A stretch of DNA of 64,000 nt from the NCBI GenBank assembly GCA_051880615.1, contig JBJEOH010000061.1:1-64000 (forward strand), written 5' to 3'. This document shows, in pieces, positions 1 through 8,398 of the stretch. The position numbers were made by a program, and so were the translations under genes. This DNA is from UBA7067 sp051880615. GTDB taxonomy: Bacteria > Bacillota > Clostridia > Oscillospirales > Acutalibacteraceae. The first letter of the stretch is position 1; each line of letters begins with the position of its first letter. The notes below the pieces were generated by a model. That model had not been told where the DNA came from and ran no database searches. It saw only the letters and a list, made by a program, of their open reading frames with translations.

Positions 1-33
1 CCCGGGAAAATAGGGAGATGCCAACACATATAT

Positions 34-109
34 TCCTCCATAGCTCAGTCGGTAGAGCGCATGACTGTTAATCATGATGTCACTGGTTCGAGCCCAGTTG
101 GGGGAGCCA
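34..109 (+). tRNA. tRNA-Asn (anticodon GTT)
   Basis: A full cloverleaf can be folded. The acceptor stem TCCTCCA pairs with TGGGGGA (one G-U). The anticodon stem at 60-64/72-76 encloses the loop CTGTTAA with anticodon GTT, and the T-arm carries GGTTCGAGCC. A genome-encoded CCA ends at 109. An intrinsic terminator follows directly. Confidence 0.95.
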
Positions 110-111
110 CT

Positions 112-142
112 AAGGTTCGTAGAGCAATCTACGGACCTTTTT
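112..142 (+). terminator. Intrinsic terminator after tRNA-Asn
   Basis: AAGGTTCGTAG pairs with CTACGGACCTT (one G-U) across a 6-nt loop and is followed by a T run. It ends the tRNA transcript. Confidence 0.85.
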
Positions 143-285
143 CTATGTCAAAAGAGAAAATTTATAGTCAGTTTATAAGTCAGAAGCAATGCTTAACACC
201 AAGGTTTTGGGGCATATCTTCTGCTACTCAATGAACAGCACAGCGAAGCTGAATCCGAGAGCTTTGCACACAGTATGTAAAATCA

Positions 286-314
286 TTGACCGTTGCTTTT
301 GATTAATATATAAT
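286..314 (+). promoter_or_regulatory. Sigma-A-type promoter for the cyclase-family gene
   Basis: TTGACC at 286-291 and TATAAT at 309-314 are separated by 17 bp. The predicted start near 321 leaves a leader of about 30 nt before the GGAGGG ribosome-binding site. Confidence 0.7.
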
Positions 315-351
315 ATCTGTATGATAAATTGGAATGTGGAGGGAAAATATC

Positions 352-900
352 ATGCTGATTGATGTTACTTTGAAAATTACTCCTAAAATGGTAAAAGACG
401 CACAGGGCAATGAAAAGAAATCTCTTGTCGGTCATCTTGGAACGCATTTTGATGTAATGAACAAGGAGTTTCCACTGGAATACACAAAGCGAACAGCATT
501 GGTATTTGATGTATCAAAAGTTACCAACCGTGAAATTGATATATCCGATATAGATTTGACTGCTGTTCGATCTGATATGTTTGTTGCTTTCTATACAGGA
601 TTTATAGAAAAAGAAGGATATGGAGGGAAAGTCTATTTTAGCGAACATCCACAATTATCTAATGAATTAATTGATGCTCTGCTGGAGAAAAAAGTATCTA
701 TCATTGGTGTCGATTTTGCCGGAGTTCGCCGTGGAAAAGAACACACTCCGAAAGATCAATATTGTGCCGACCATGGTGTATTTATCATCGAGAATCTTTG
801 TAATTTAAAGACTGTTGTTGGTATGTGTATTATGAACACTTATCCAATGAATTATGCTGAAATGACCGGACTACCGTGTCGTGTTATAGCAGAGGTTTAA
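352..900 (+). CDS. Cyclase-family protein (kynurenine-formamidase-like fold)
   Basis: The 182-residue protein has GHLGTHFD at about residues 28-35, which resembles the HxGTHxD metal-site signature of the cyclase family (PF04199: arylformamidase and related hydrolases). The family usually continues with PxH, but here VMNKEF follows, so one metal ligand may be different. A second conserved-looking segment is IGVDFAGVRRGKEH. It is shorter than typical 210-260-residue arylformamidases. I chose the ATG at 352 because GGAGGG lies 8 bp upstream; an in-frame ATG at 334 overlaps that site. The substrate is unknown. It has its own promoter and no clear operon partner. Confidence 0.6.
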   Translation: MLIDVTLKITPKMVKDAQGNEKKSLVGHLGTHFDVMNKEFPLEYTKRTALVFDVSKVTNREIDISDIDLTAVRSDMFVAFYTGFIEKEGYGGKVYFSEHPQLSNELIDALLEKKVSIIGVDFAGVRRGKEHTPKDQYCADHGVFIIENLCNLKTVVGMCIMNTYPMNYAEMTGLPCRVIAEV

Positions 901-997
901 AGTTAAATCCCAGTACAATCGCCTTTATCTGTAGGAGTGTGGTTGTGATGTATATATTTTGCGGTATTGCATAGTGCAGTAAATTTGTGGTGATAAA

Positions 998-1786
998 ATG
1001 AAATTCATAAAAATCATCTGTATTGTAATTGCAACAGTGTTTTTGTTCTCTTTAGCTTTTATTCCGGCTTATGCAGCTGAAAACTGCAATGATGTCGGAA
1101 TTCAAGTTCAATTATTTAGAGCAGGCGGAGGCGGTTCCGGAGGCGGTTCTGGAGGCGGTTCCGGCGGTGGTGGCGGAGCTCCTGTACCGCATAACACTTC
1201 AGGTGGCAATGATTCGCCTGTCAGATCTGTTTTATCTTTTATATTATTCCCATTTCTTTTTTTCGGAACGGCAATTCTTTTTCGCATTAGGGTTATAAAA
1301 GCCTCTTGGAAAACAAAACGCTTTATTAAGAGCTTAGAGAAAAAAGCGCCCGAATGGTGTTATAAAGATATTAAAAAGCAGGTAAGAAATGCTTACTTTT
1401 TAATACAGAAATCGTGGACCGATATGGATATGACGCCGGCAAAAGATGTTATGTCAGAAAAGCTGTTTGAAAGCTTTCAAACCAAGCTTTACTGGATGTC
1501 TTATAAAAGCCAAAGAAATGTTCTTGATAAAATAAAATTGTTCACCGCTTCTCCTGTATCGCTTTGCATGGGTACAAATAACACGCCCGACCATATCTGG
1601 TTTTACATAACGGGTTCAATGATTGATTATATTATTGATAACGATACCAATATGAAAGTTGATGGAAAGACCTATCCCTCTTTATTCAGCGAGTACTGGC
1701 AGTTTATCCGCCATGCTGACGGCGATTGGGTGCTTAATAAAATTCTGCAAAAGGATGAGTCTGACCAAATAGTATTTACCGGTTAA
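998..1786 (+). CDS. Secreted/membrane protein with Gly-rich linker and Tim44-like domain
   Basis: The 262-residue protein starts with a signal peptide (residues 1-27, ending near AYA-AE). A GGGS/GGGGS-type linker follows at about 42-60, then a transmembrane helix (about 76-95) and a basic stop-transfer. The C-terminal domain of about 150 residues ends with FIRHADGDWVLNKI, the kind of W-containing strand found in Tim44-like domains (PF04280). Related Clostridia proteins combine a Gly-rich region, a membrane helix and a Tim44-like domain and are of unknown function. The domain call is by pattern only. A strong shared terminator separates it from the convergent gene. Confidence 0.6.
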   Translation: MKFIKIICIVIATVFLFSLAFIPAYAAENCNDVGIQVQLFRAGGGGSGGGSGGGSGGGGGAPVPHNTSGGNDSPVRSVLSFILFPFLFFGTAILFRIRVIKASWKTKRFIKSLEKKAPEWCYKDIKKQVRNAYFLIQKSWTDMDMTPAKDVMSEKLFESFQTKLYWMSYKSQRNVLDKIKLFTASPVSLCMGTNNTPDHIWFYITGSMIDYIIDNDTNMKVDGKTYPSLFSEYWQFIRHADGDWVLNKILQKDESDQIVFTG

Positions 1787-1805
1787 ATAGCAGATAAAAG
1801 AAAAA

Positions 1806-1847
1806 TCCCTCAGGCTGAAATAATCAGTCTGAGGGATAAGCTTTTTT
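1806..1847. terminator. Bidirectional terminator between convergent genes
   Basis: TCCCTCAGGCTGA and TCAGTCTGAGGGA (1806-1836) form a 13-bp stem with one G-U and a 5-nt loop. A T run follows on the plus strand, and A residues precede it, giving a U run on the minus-strand transcript. Confidence 0.8.
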
Positions 1848-1848
1848 A

Positions 1849-2469
1849 TCAGGCTCTCTTACTGTGCTTTTTTGTTGTTACAAACTGAACGACTATTCCG
1901 ATAATTGTCAAAATAGCGCCTACAAGGAGTATCGGCCACGAAAGCCCTAAAATTCTTGTGCTCTGCGTTGCCGCAGGGAAGAGCGCAAAAAGCGAACCGG
2001 CAAAGCCGAAGCTGCCGCTGATTGCCGTTGTAACAATTATGAACGGACGAAGCAGGATAATGGAAAGTACGCCTGCTATTATGCCGACTAATATAGACAC
2101 TATAAGGGTAAGCACAGGGATGTCGATAAGCGTGGATAATGCAGTAAATACCAGCGAAAATGCCGAAACGCCGCAAAGCAGAAAAATGCCTGCCTTGTAG
2201 ATGAAAAATGCTATTGCACCCAGAATTACAGCGAGTACAATTCCTGCAATGAATCCTGCTCCGCTGTTACCCCAGATTGCTGTGCCGATTATGTAACCTG
2301 CGAAAAAGCCGATTCCTGCGCCGATAAGCGTTGACCACAGCTTGGTGAGCTTGTAGCCGAGGAATATGCCGAGTGCTGAGAAAATCATTGATATCACGGC
2401 GAAAATCGTAAATTCGGTTTGTGAATGTGGCTGAAAAGCCGAAAGATACTCTGTTAAAAAATCAATCAT
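1849..2469 (-). CDS. Multispanning membrane protein (DUF4203/TMEM198-like)
   Basis: The 206-residue protein is almost entirely hydrophobic, with six to seven predicted membrane helices and glycine-rich helix faces such as IGAGIGFFAGYIIG. It ends in a short basic tail (TTKKHSKRA). The pattern resembles DUF4203/TMEM198-type proteins of unknown function. I chose the ATG at 2469 because AGGAGGT lies 6 bp upstream; the longer frame adds 16 unlikely residues. It stands alone between a convergent gene and another minus-strand gene. Confidence 0.6.
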   Translation of the reverse strand: MIDFLTEYLSAFQPHSQTEFTIFAVISMIFSALGIFLGYKLTKLWSTLIGAGIGFFAGYIIGTAIWGNSGAGFIAGIVLAVILGAIAFFIYKAGIFLLCGVSAFSLVFTALSTLIDIPVLTLIVSILVGIIAGVLSIILLRPFIIVTTAISGSFGFAGSLFALFPAATQSTRILGLSWPILLVGAILTIIGIVVQFVTTKKHSKRA

Positions 2470-2602
2470 ATGTGACCTCCTGCTGAGCAATAAAATGCGA
2501 TAAATATATTCTACCAATTATCAAGTCTTTGTCAAGATTTGGGCAAAAGCTAAGCCGCGTTACAGCGTGTTAATCTGCACTGCAATGCGGCTTGAGTATT
2601 AA

Positions 2603-3772
2603 TTATTTTTGAGCACTGAATCCGTTTACAATTTCGGAAAGTGCGTTGTTTTCCTCACCGTTATATATTGCAAGGGTAAATGTTCCCTCGCTGTGAGCAA
2701 ATGTAAACGGTACAAAGTTTACTCCGCTCTTGCTTTCGGTTATTTCCATTATTGTATACGGATTGAGGATGTTCTGCTTGTCGTTCAAAACTCCGTAGCA
2801 GCCGTAATGAGCACCGCTGAAGTAAAAATCAAGATTTCCGGTGCCGTCGGCTGCATCAAGCAGCTTGTAGTTTATTTCAGTCGCTTTATTGCTCTTCGGC
2901 TTGAAAATAAGGTTCTGGTAATCCTCGTTTCTTACCTCTTGCTCCGGCGGAGCAGAGCTGTCGCTTACTGTAAGTTCAACCTCGGAGGGATTCCAGGCTA
3001 TTTCAACATCATCAGTAGCGATTGAACTGTATGCGCTGTACTGATTTTGCGGTTGAGCAGATGAGTTTTCAAATGTTGAAACAAATTTGCTGTTGAGCGT
3101 ATACGAATCGTTGCCGCCGCTGCGGAAGCGAGCTTCACTCTTGTAGTTCAAGTATGTAAGAGTTACAGTGCCGAATTTTGAGTTATCCGGCAAAAAGCCT
3201 GAAGTGTCGATTGTCGAAAAGTCCGCCATATCGGCAATGTATGAGCAGGTCACATTTACTGAATAATTACCGCTTGTCAGTATGTCCTCTGCTGTTTTGT
3301 CGGTTATACTTAAATATCCCTCATAATCGGTGGTGTTTATGTCTTCAGGAACATTGCTTGCGAAAATCTCCACGGTAATATCAGCAGGGGTGCTGCCGGG
3401 TAGAACTGATGATGCGCGCTGCTCAATTATTTCCTTTACATCGTCTGAATTGTAATTGTCAAGACATTCCTTTGAATTGGTATTCACAAGGATATAAAAG
3501 TTCTTGTCGTTGGCAGTTGCCGAGGCTCTTACATAGTTGCTCGCCTTGCGGCTGCCGAGTGCACTTTCTTTTGGCGTGTAGGTTATGCAGCTTAAGCTGT
3601 TTACCGTGCCGTTTTCATAGTTTGATTTAAGGTATTCCTCAGCTATTGTTTTAGAAACGCTTTCGTTTTCCTTGGCTATTTTCTGCTGTTCATTGCTCAG
3701 GCAGGAGCAGCCGAACATAACGGAAGCTGTTAATATAAAAGCTAAAGAGGTTAAAATAAATCTCTTTTTCAT
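2603..3772 (-). CDS. Putative surface lipoprotein, function unknown
   Basis: The 389-residue protein has a lipoprotein signal: MKKR, a hydrophobic core, and the lipobox-like MFGC, so Cys about 22 would be lipidated and the protein anchored outside the membrane. The mature part is polar, rich in Ser, Asn and Thr, and probably beta-rich. I recognise no family. The start at 3772 is set by GGAGGA 6 bp upstream and by the signal peptide beginning there; the longer frame adds 29 residues with no such site. Confidence 0.6.
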   Translation of the reverse strand: MKKRFILTSLAFILTASVMFGCSCLSNEQQKIAKENESVSKTIAEEYLKSNYENGTVNSLSCITYTPKESALGSRKASNYVRASATANDKNFYILVNTNSKECLDNYNSDDVKEIIEQRASSVLPGSTPADITVEIFASNVPEDINTTDYEGYLSITDKTAEDILTSGNYSVNVTCSYIADMADFSTIDTSGFLPDNSKFGTVTLTYLNYKSEARFRSGGNDSYTLNSKFVSTFENSSAQPQNQYSAYSSIATDDVEIAWNPSEVELTVSDSSAPPEQEVRNEDYQNLIFKPKSNKATEINYKLLDAADGTGNLDFYFSGAHYGCYGVLNDKQNILNPYTIMEITESKSGVNFVPFTFAHSEGTFTLAIYNGEENNALSEIVNGFSAQK

Positions 3773-3911
3773 ATAATATCCTCCGCAACGGTAATAGTAG
3801 AATATAATGTCTAAACTGTAAGCGGGAATTGCCGCGGAACACGGCAGATAAATACACAATAATTATACACTTAAGTAATGTAAAAAGCAAATTAAAATTT
3901 AGTAACAGTTT

Positions 3912-4029
3912 TGAGTGGGGAGTGGAGATTGAAGAGTGGAGAGTGGAGAGTGGAGAGTGGAGAGTGAAGAGTGGAGAGTGGAGAGTGAAGAGTGAAGAGT
4001 GGAGAGTGGAGAGTGAAGAGTTAAGAGTT
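3912..4029. repeat. GA-rich tandem array (GAGTGGA/GAGTGAA units)
   Basis: About fifteen imperfect 7-bp units, GAGTGGA or GAGTGAA, run head to tail and end in GAGTTAAGAGTTT. It lies in the intergenic space between the lipoprotein gene and the fructose operon promoter. Related units recur at 45127-45180 in this window. The reading frame through it codes only for low-complexity WRVES/WRVKS repeats and has no ribosome-binding site, so it is not a gene. Confidence 0.9.
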
Positions 4030-4071
4030 TCAGATAAATAAAAATTCAGCTCTGTTGACCGAATCTGATTA

Positions 4072-4139
4072 AAAATGAGCGAAAATGAAAAAATATTTTA
4101 AAAATTTGAAAGAAAATGATTGACAATGATTGAAAATGG
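4072..4139 (+). promoter_or_regulatory. Candidate FruR operator: phased AAAATGA direct repeats
   Basis: AAAATGA occurs at 4072, 4082 and 4113, and AAAATGG at 4133. The spacings of 10, 31 and 20 bp are whole helical turns, so all copies sit on one face of the DNA. The last copies overlap the spacer of the fru promoter. Such placement suits binding by the DeoR-family repressor encoded just downstream. This is an inference from spacing. Confidence 0.45.
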
Positions 4140-4148
4140 TGATATTAT
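4120..4148 (+). promoter_or_regulatory. Promoter of the fructose operon
   Basis: TTGACA (4120-4125), a 17-bp spacer and TATTAT (4143-4148) make a near-consensus sigma-A promoter upstream of the DeoR-family gene. The AAAATGA-type repeats overlap it. Confidence 0.75.
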
Positions 4149-4211
4149 TTAATCACAGAAAAGAAATTGCACAAAAATTATTCAAAAAACATCACGAAAG
4201 GGGTTGATTTG

Positions 4212-4964
4212 GTGCTGTCGGAAGAAAGATATGCGGCTATAACTCGTTTTCTTGAAGAGAAAAAAGCAGTAACGGTGACTGAGCTTGCCGAATTGCTTGA
4301 AACATCGGAATCTACAATCAGGCGCGATTTGAACGCTCTTGACGAAATGGGAAAGCTCAACAAGGTTCACGGCGGAGCAACCGCGATTGAAAGCAGGATT
4401 AATTCTGTTGATGAGGATTTTGAGAGCAAGGTGCTTAAAAATATTGAGGAAAAGAAAGCTATTGCAAGATATGCCGCTTCATTGATAAACGACAATGACA
4501 TTGTGTTTATCGACGCAGGAACAACCACCCAAACGCTAATTGATTTTCTTGATACAAGCCTTAAGGCTGTGTTTGTTACTAACGGAGTAGTTCATGCAAA
4601 AAAGCTTATTCAAAAGGGTTTTAAGGCATATATCATCGGCGGACAGCTCAAGCTTTCAACTCAGGCGGTTATCGGTGCTGAGGCGATAAACAGTCTTGGC
4701 AAATATAATTTTACTAAAAGCTTTTTGGGAGCAAACGGAGTATCGCTTGAATCGGGCTTTACAACGCCCGACCTTGAAGAGGCTCTTGTAAAGAAAGAGG
4801 CGTCAAACCGTAGCTATATATCGTATGTTCTTGCTGACCACACAAAATTCGAGCAGGTTTCAGCGATAACCTTTCTTGAACTCAGCCGTGCCTGTGTAAT
4901 TACCGATAAATTAACGGATAATAAATTCAAAGACTTTACGGTTATCAAGGAGGCGGTAATATGA
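4212..4964 (+). CDS. fruR: DeoR-family transcriptional regulator of the fructose operon
   Basis: The 250-residue protein has an N-terminal winged helix-turn-helix (ERYAAITRFLEEKKAVTVTE and STIRRDLNALDEMGKL) that is classic for DeoR proteins. The C-terminal DeoR sensor domain follows, with the FIDAGTTT phosphosugar-binding motif. Family members usually repress sugar operons and release DNA on binding a phosphorylated sugar, here probably fructose 1-phosphate. The GTG at 4212 is preferred because AAAGGGG lies 8 bp upstream; TTG at 4209 and TTG at 4167 are alternatives. Its stop overlaps the fruK start (ATGA), which indicates translational coupling. Confidence 0.88.
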   Translation: MLSEERYAAITRFLEEKKAVTVTELAELLETSESTIRRDLNALDEMGKLNKVHGGATAIESRINSVDEDFESKVLKNIEEKKAIARYAASLINDNDIVFIDAGTTTQTLIDFLDTSLKAVFVTNGVVHAKKLIQKGFKAYIIGGQLKLSTQAVIGAEAINSLGKYNFTKSFLGANGVSLESGFTTPDLEEALVKKEASNRSYISYVLADHTKFEQVSAITFLELSRACVITDKLTDNKFKDFTVIKEAVI

Positions 4965-5866
4965 TTTATACGGTTACTTTTAACCCTGCACTTGATTATG
5001 TCCTTCACCTTGACAAGCTCGAAGTCGGCGAGATAAACCGCTCGGTAAGCGAGCAGATTATCAACGGCGGCAAGGGCATCAATGTGTCAACCGTTCTGAA
5101 AAATCTCGGTGTAGAGAATACGGCTCTCGGTTTTTGCGCAGGCTTTACGGGTGATGAGCTTGAAAGAGGGATTAATGCCGACGGAGTTAAAACAGACTTC
5201 ATTCATCTGAAAAACGGCTTTACGCGCGTTAATGTAAAAATCAGAGCGCAGGAGGACACCGACATAAACGGTCAGGGACCTAAGATAGAAAACGAGGATA
5301 TTGAAAGACTTTTTGAAAAGCTTGATTCCCTCGGGCAGGAGGATATCCTTGTGCTTGCAGGGAGTATTCCGAACACTCTGCCAAAGGATATATACGAAAG
5401 AATACTTGAGAGGTTAGATGGCAGAGGAGTAAAAACTGTTGTTGATGCTACAGGCGAGCTTCTGGTAAATGTGCTGAAATACAAGCCGTTTCTGATAAAG
5501 CCCAATAATGATGAGCTGGGCGAGATTTTCGGCAAAACGCTTGAAACGGACGAAGAAATAACCGAGTATGCAATAAAGCTCAGAGAAATGGGTGCGGAAA
5601 ATGTGCTTGTTTCAATGGGCGGCGCAGGTGCAATTCTTGTAACAGCCGACGGCTGCTTTAAGCGCGGCGTGGCAAAGGGCAAGGTTGTAAATACGGTTGG
5701 TGCAGGTGACTCAATGGTTGCCGGATTTTTATACGGCTATCTTAAGAGCGGTGATTATGAATACGCACTCAAAACAGGCACTGCGGCAGGCGGCGCAACC
5801 GCCTTTACTGTCGGAATAGCGACAAAGGAAGAAATCGAAACTGTATTAAATGGGTTACAGGATTAA
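4961..5866 (+). CDS. fruK: 1-phosphofructokinase (PfkB family)
   Basis: The 301-residue protein phosphorylates fructose 1-phosphate to fructose 1,6-bisphosphate with ATP. Visible family features are the N-terminal TFNPALDY, the sugar-binding GGKGINVS at about residues 36-43, and the C-terminal PfkB signature NTVGAGDSMVAGF with the catalytic Asp. The length is normal. It overlaps fruR by 4 bp and precedes the fructose PTS gene, which produces its substrate. That context favours FruK over tagatose-6-phosphate kinase. Confidence 0.92.
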   Translation: MIYTVTFNPALDYVLHLDKLEVGEINRSVSEQIINGGKGINVSTVLKNLGVENTALGFCAGFTGDELERGINADGVKTDFIHLKNGFTRVNVKIRAQEDTDINGQGPKIENEDIERLFEKLDSLGQEDILVLAGSIPNTLPKDIYERILERLDGRGVKTVVDATGELLVNVLKYKPFLIKPNNDELGEIFGKTLETDEEITEYAIKLREMGAENVLVSMGGAGAILVTADGCFKRGVAKGKVVNTVGAGDSMVAGFLYGYLKSGDYEYALKTGTAAGGATAFTVGIATKEEIETVLNGLQD

Positions 5867-5919
5867 AAGTCCAAACCCTATAAAATTAAAAAATATATTA
5901 AATAAAAGGAGGATGAATT

Positions 5920-7863
5920 ATGCGTATTACAGATTTATTGAGCAAGGACGCTATACTGTTAAACGCAAGTTTTTCATCAAAGCAGCAGGTAATAGACAAG
6001 CTTGTTGCAGTTCACAAGGCAGTAGGTAACATTTCAGATGTTACCAAGTACAAAAACGGAATTATCGCAAGAGAGGCAAGCGGCACAACCGCTATCGGCG
6101 ACGGAATTGCAATTCCTCACGCAAAAAGCGACGCTGTTAAAAAGCCGGGTCTTGCAGCGGCAACTGTTCCGGGTGGAGTTGACTATGAGTCAATGGACGG
6201 CAAGCCGTCAAACATCATATTTATGATAGCGGCTCCTCTTGACGGAAATGTACACCTTGAGGTGCTCTCAAGACTGACTGTTCTTTTGATGGACGAGAAG
6301 TTCAGAGCTGACCTGCTTGCGGCTAAAAGCGCAGGGGAGTTTCTTTCGGTTATAGACAAGAAAGAGAATGAGAAATTCGGTGAAGAGGTTAAGGCTGCTC
6401 CCGTAAAATCAGGTTACAGAGTTTTAGCAGTTACAGCCTGTCCTACAGGTATTGCACACACATATATGGCTGCCGAAGCTCTTGAAAAGGCAGGAGAGAA
6501 GATGGGCATTGCCGTTAAGGCAGAAACAAACGGCTCCGGCGGTGCAAAGAATGTTCTTACCCGCGAGGAAATTGAAAACTGCGATGGCATTATCATAGCA
6601 GCGGATAAGACAGTTGATACAGCGCGTTTCAACGGCAAGCCTGTTCTGAGTGTTCCGGTTTCAAAGGGCATTTCAAATCCCGAGGAGTTTATTCAGAGAA
6701 TAGTTGACGGCAAGGTGCCGGTATTCCACAGTGACAAGGCAGATACAAGCGTAAGCTCCGGCGAGAAGGAAAGCTTTGGCAGACAGCTTTATAAGCACCT
6801 TATGAACGGTGTTTCACATATGCTCCCGTTCGTTGTTGCAGGCGGTATACTTATTGCAATCGCGTTCCTTATTGATACAATTATGGGTGCGCCTCAGGAC
6901 GGCGGCTTTGGTACTCATACACCGATTGCCGCATGGTTCAAGACAATCGGCGGATATGCATTCAACTTTATGATTCCGATTCTCGGCGGTTACATTGCAA
7001 TGAGTATTGCAGACAGACCGGGTCTGCTAGTCGGCTTTGTAGGCGGCTTTATGGCTACTCTGGGCAGTACATTTGCCGCTCCGGGCGGAGATGTTCCGTC
7101 AGGCTTCCTCGGCGCATTGCTCGCAGGCTTTGTCGGCGGTTATGTAATGCTCGGCATTGAAAGACTCTGCGACAGACTCCCGAATGCGTTAGAGGGTATC
7201 AAGCCTGTTCTGATTTACCCGATTCTGGGTCTTGGCTTTATCGGCGTGTTTATGTGCGCTGTCAACCCGATTATGGGCTGGCTTAACTCTCTGCTCTACA
7301 GCGGTCTTGCGGCTCTTGGTTCAAACGCGGCTACTATTATTCCGCTGTGCGCAATCCTTGGCGGTATGATGGCTGTTGATATGGGTGGCCCGTTCAACAA
7401 GGCGGCTTATGTATTCGGTACTGCAATGCTCACACAGGCTGCAAGCCTGCCGGCTGGTTCAACAGAAGCTAACGCTTGCTATATGATTATGGCAGCGGTT
7501 ATGATAGGCGGTATGGTACCTCCGATTGCTATTGCGCTCGCTACAACCTTCTTCAAGAGAAAGTTCACGGCTGAAGAGAGAAAGAACGGTCCTGTAAACT
7601 ACATTATGGGTCTCAGCTTTATCACAGAGGGTGCTATTCCTTATGCAGCAGGCGACCCTGCAAGAGTTATTCCTTCCTGCATAGTAGGCTCTGCAATAGC
7701 AGGCGCACTGTCAGGCTTGTTCGGCTGTACTCTTATGGCTCCTCACGGCGGTGTGTTCGTGTTCGCAGTGGTAGGCAACTGGCCGATGTATATTCTCGCT
7801 CTGGCTGTCGGCTCAGTAGCAGGTATGCTCTTACTCGGACTTCTTAAGAAAAATAAGTCATAA
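5920..7863 (+). CDS. fruA: PTS fructose-specific transporter, EIIABC fusion
   Basis: The 647-residue protein takes up fructose and phosphorylates it at C1. Three domains can be seen. The EIIA domain (about 1-145) has the phospho-His in GIAIPHAKS (His about 67). The EIIB domain (about 165-265) has the phospho-Cys in TACPTGIAHTYMAAE. The EIIC membrane domain (about 290-645) has many helices and segments such as GAIPYAAGDP. It receives phosphate from HPr, encoded 66 bp downstream. An AGGAGG site precedes the ATG. Confidence 0.95.
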   Translation: MRITDLLSKDAILLNASFSSKQQVIDKLVAVHKAVGNISDVTKYKNGIIAREASGTTAIGDGIAIPHAKSDAVKKPGLAAATVPGGVDYESMDGKPSNIIFMIAAPLDGNVHLEVLSRLTVLLMDEKFRADLLAAKSAGEFLSVIDKKENEKFGEEVKAAPVKSGYRVLAVTACPTGIAHTYMAAEALEKAGEKMGIAVKAETNGSGGAKNVLTREEIENCDGIIIAADKTVDTARFNGKPVLSVPVSKGISNPEEFIQRIVDGKVPVFHSDKADTSVSSGEKESFGRQLYKHLMNGVSHMLPFVVAGGILIAIAFLIDTIMGAPQDGGFGTHTPIAAWFKTIGGYAFNFMIPILGGYIAMSIADRPGLLVGFVGGFMATLGSTFAAPGGDVPSGFLGALLAGFVGGYVMLGIERLCDRLPNALEGIKPVLIYPILGLGFIGVFMCAVNPIMGWLNSLLYSGLAALGSNAATIIPLCAILGGMMAVDMGGPFNKAAYVFGTAMLTQAASLPAGSTEANACYMIMAAVMIGGMVPPIAIALATTFFKRKFTAEERKNGPVNYIMGLSFITEGAIPYAAGDPARVIPSCIVGSAIAGALSGLFGCTLMAPHGGVFVFAVVGNWPMYILALAVGSVAGMLLLGLLKKNKS

Positions 7864-7873
7864 TAAGGGCGAG

Positions 7874-7901
7874 TTGAATTACTAAAAAATTGTGGTATGA
7901 T
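7874..7901 (+). promoter_or_regulatory. Candidate promoter for ptsH
   Basis: TTGAAT (7874-7879) and TATGAT (7896-7901) are separated by 16 bp, just upstream of the HPr ribosome-binding site. HPr could thus be made without fructose induction. Confidence 0.5.
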
Positions 7902-7929
7902 ATAATAAAAGATAACGGAGGAGATTCCT

Positions 7930-8193
7930 ATGGTAACACAGAAAACAACAGTAGTAAACGCTCAGGGCTTTCATATGCGTCCCGCAGGCGTTTTTGCAAA
8001 CGCAATGGGCAAATTCAAGAGCGATGTTCATCTGAATGTAAACGGCAACAGAGTTAACGGCAAGAGCCTTATGAATATCATAGCGGCTTGCATCAAGTGC
8101 GGCTCTGAGGTAGTGGTTGAATGCTCGGGCGAGGACGAAAATGAAGCTCTGGCAAAGGCTGTTGAGCTTATCGACGCAGGTCTCGGCGACTGA
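7930..8193 (+). CDS. ptsH: Phosphocarrier protein HPr
   Basis: The 87-residue protein passes phosphate from enzyme I to the EIIA domains of the PTS. The active His15 lies in GFHMRPAG, where the usual form is GLHARPA. Ser46 in NGKSLMNI is the expected HPr-kinase site used in Gram-positive catabolite repression. The length is typical. CGGAGG precedes the ATG and a strong terminator follows, so it ends the fructose cluster. No ptsI gene is next to it. Confidence 0.93.
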   Translation: MVTQKTTVVNAQGFHMRPAGVFANAMGKFKSDVHLNVNGNRVNGKSLMNIIAACIKCGSEVVVECSGEDENEALAKAVELIDAGLGD

Positions 8194-8223
8194 TTGCCGA
8201 AAATCAATATATTAAAACAACGG

Positions 8224-8249
8224 CGGCTCGCAGAAATGCGAGCCGTTTT
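8224..8249 (+). terminator. Intrinsic terminator after ptsH
   Basis: CGGCTCGC (8224-8231) pairs with GCGAGCCG (8238-8245) and is followed by TTTTAT. Confidence 0.85.
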
Positions 8250-8298
8250 ATATTATTACCAATATTTTAAAATCTCGTAAAATCTATGGTATATCTGC

Positions 8299-8327
8299 TT
8301 GACATAAATTGTGAAAATTGATATAAT
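8299..8327 (+). promoter_or_regulatory. Promoter of the VWA surface-protein gene
   Basis: Perfect TTGACA (8299-8304), a 17-bp spacer and perfect TATAAT (8322-8327) give a strong constitutive-looking promoter. The leader of about 65 nt ends in AGGAGGT before the ATG at 8399. Confidence 0.8.
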
Positions 8328-8398
8328 TATGACAAAATATGTAAATTTTTTAACAACTATATATCTAATAATATTTCAAAAATGAGGAGGTCAAATTT

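Noticed and set aside
231..302. Short frame MNSTAKLNPRALHTVCKII... ending at 302
   Set aside because: It overlaps the promoter of the cyclase gene, has no ribosome-binding site, and is only 23 codons. It may be a remnant of an older gene tail, but nothing supports expression.
3912..4029. Possible CRISPR array
   Set aside because: The repeat is a 7-bp unit in direct tandem with no spacers and no cas genes nearby.
5272..5682. 136-codon minus-strand frame inside fruK
   Set aside because: It is antisense to a well-supported kinase gene, Ser/Pro/Phe-rich as expected for a shadow frame, and has no ribosome-binding site.
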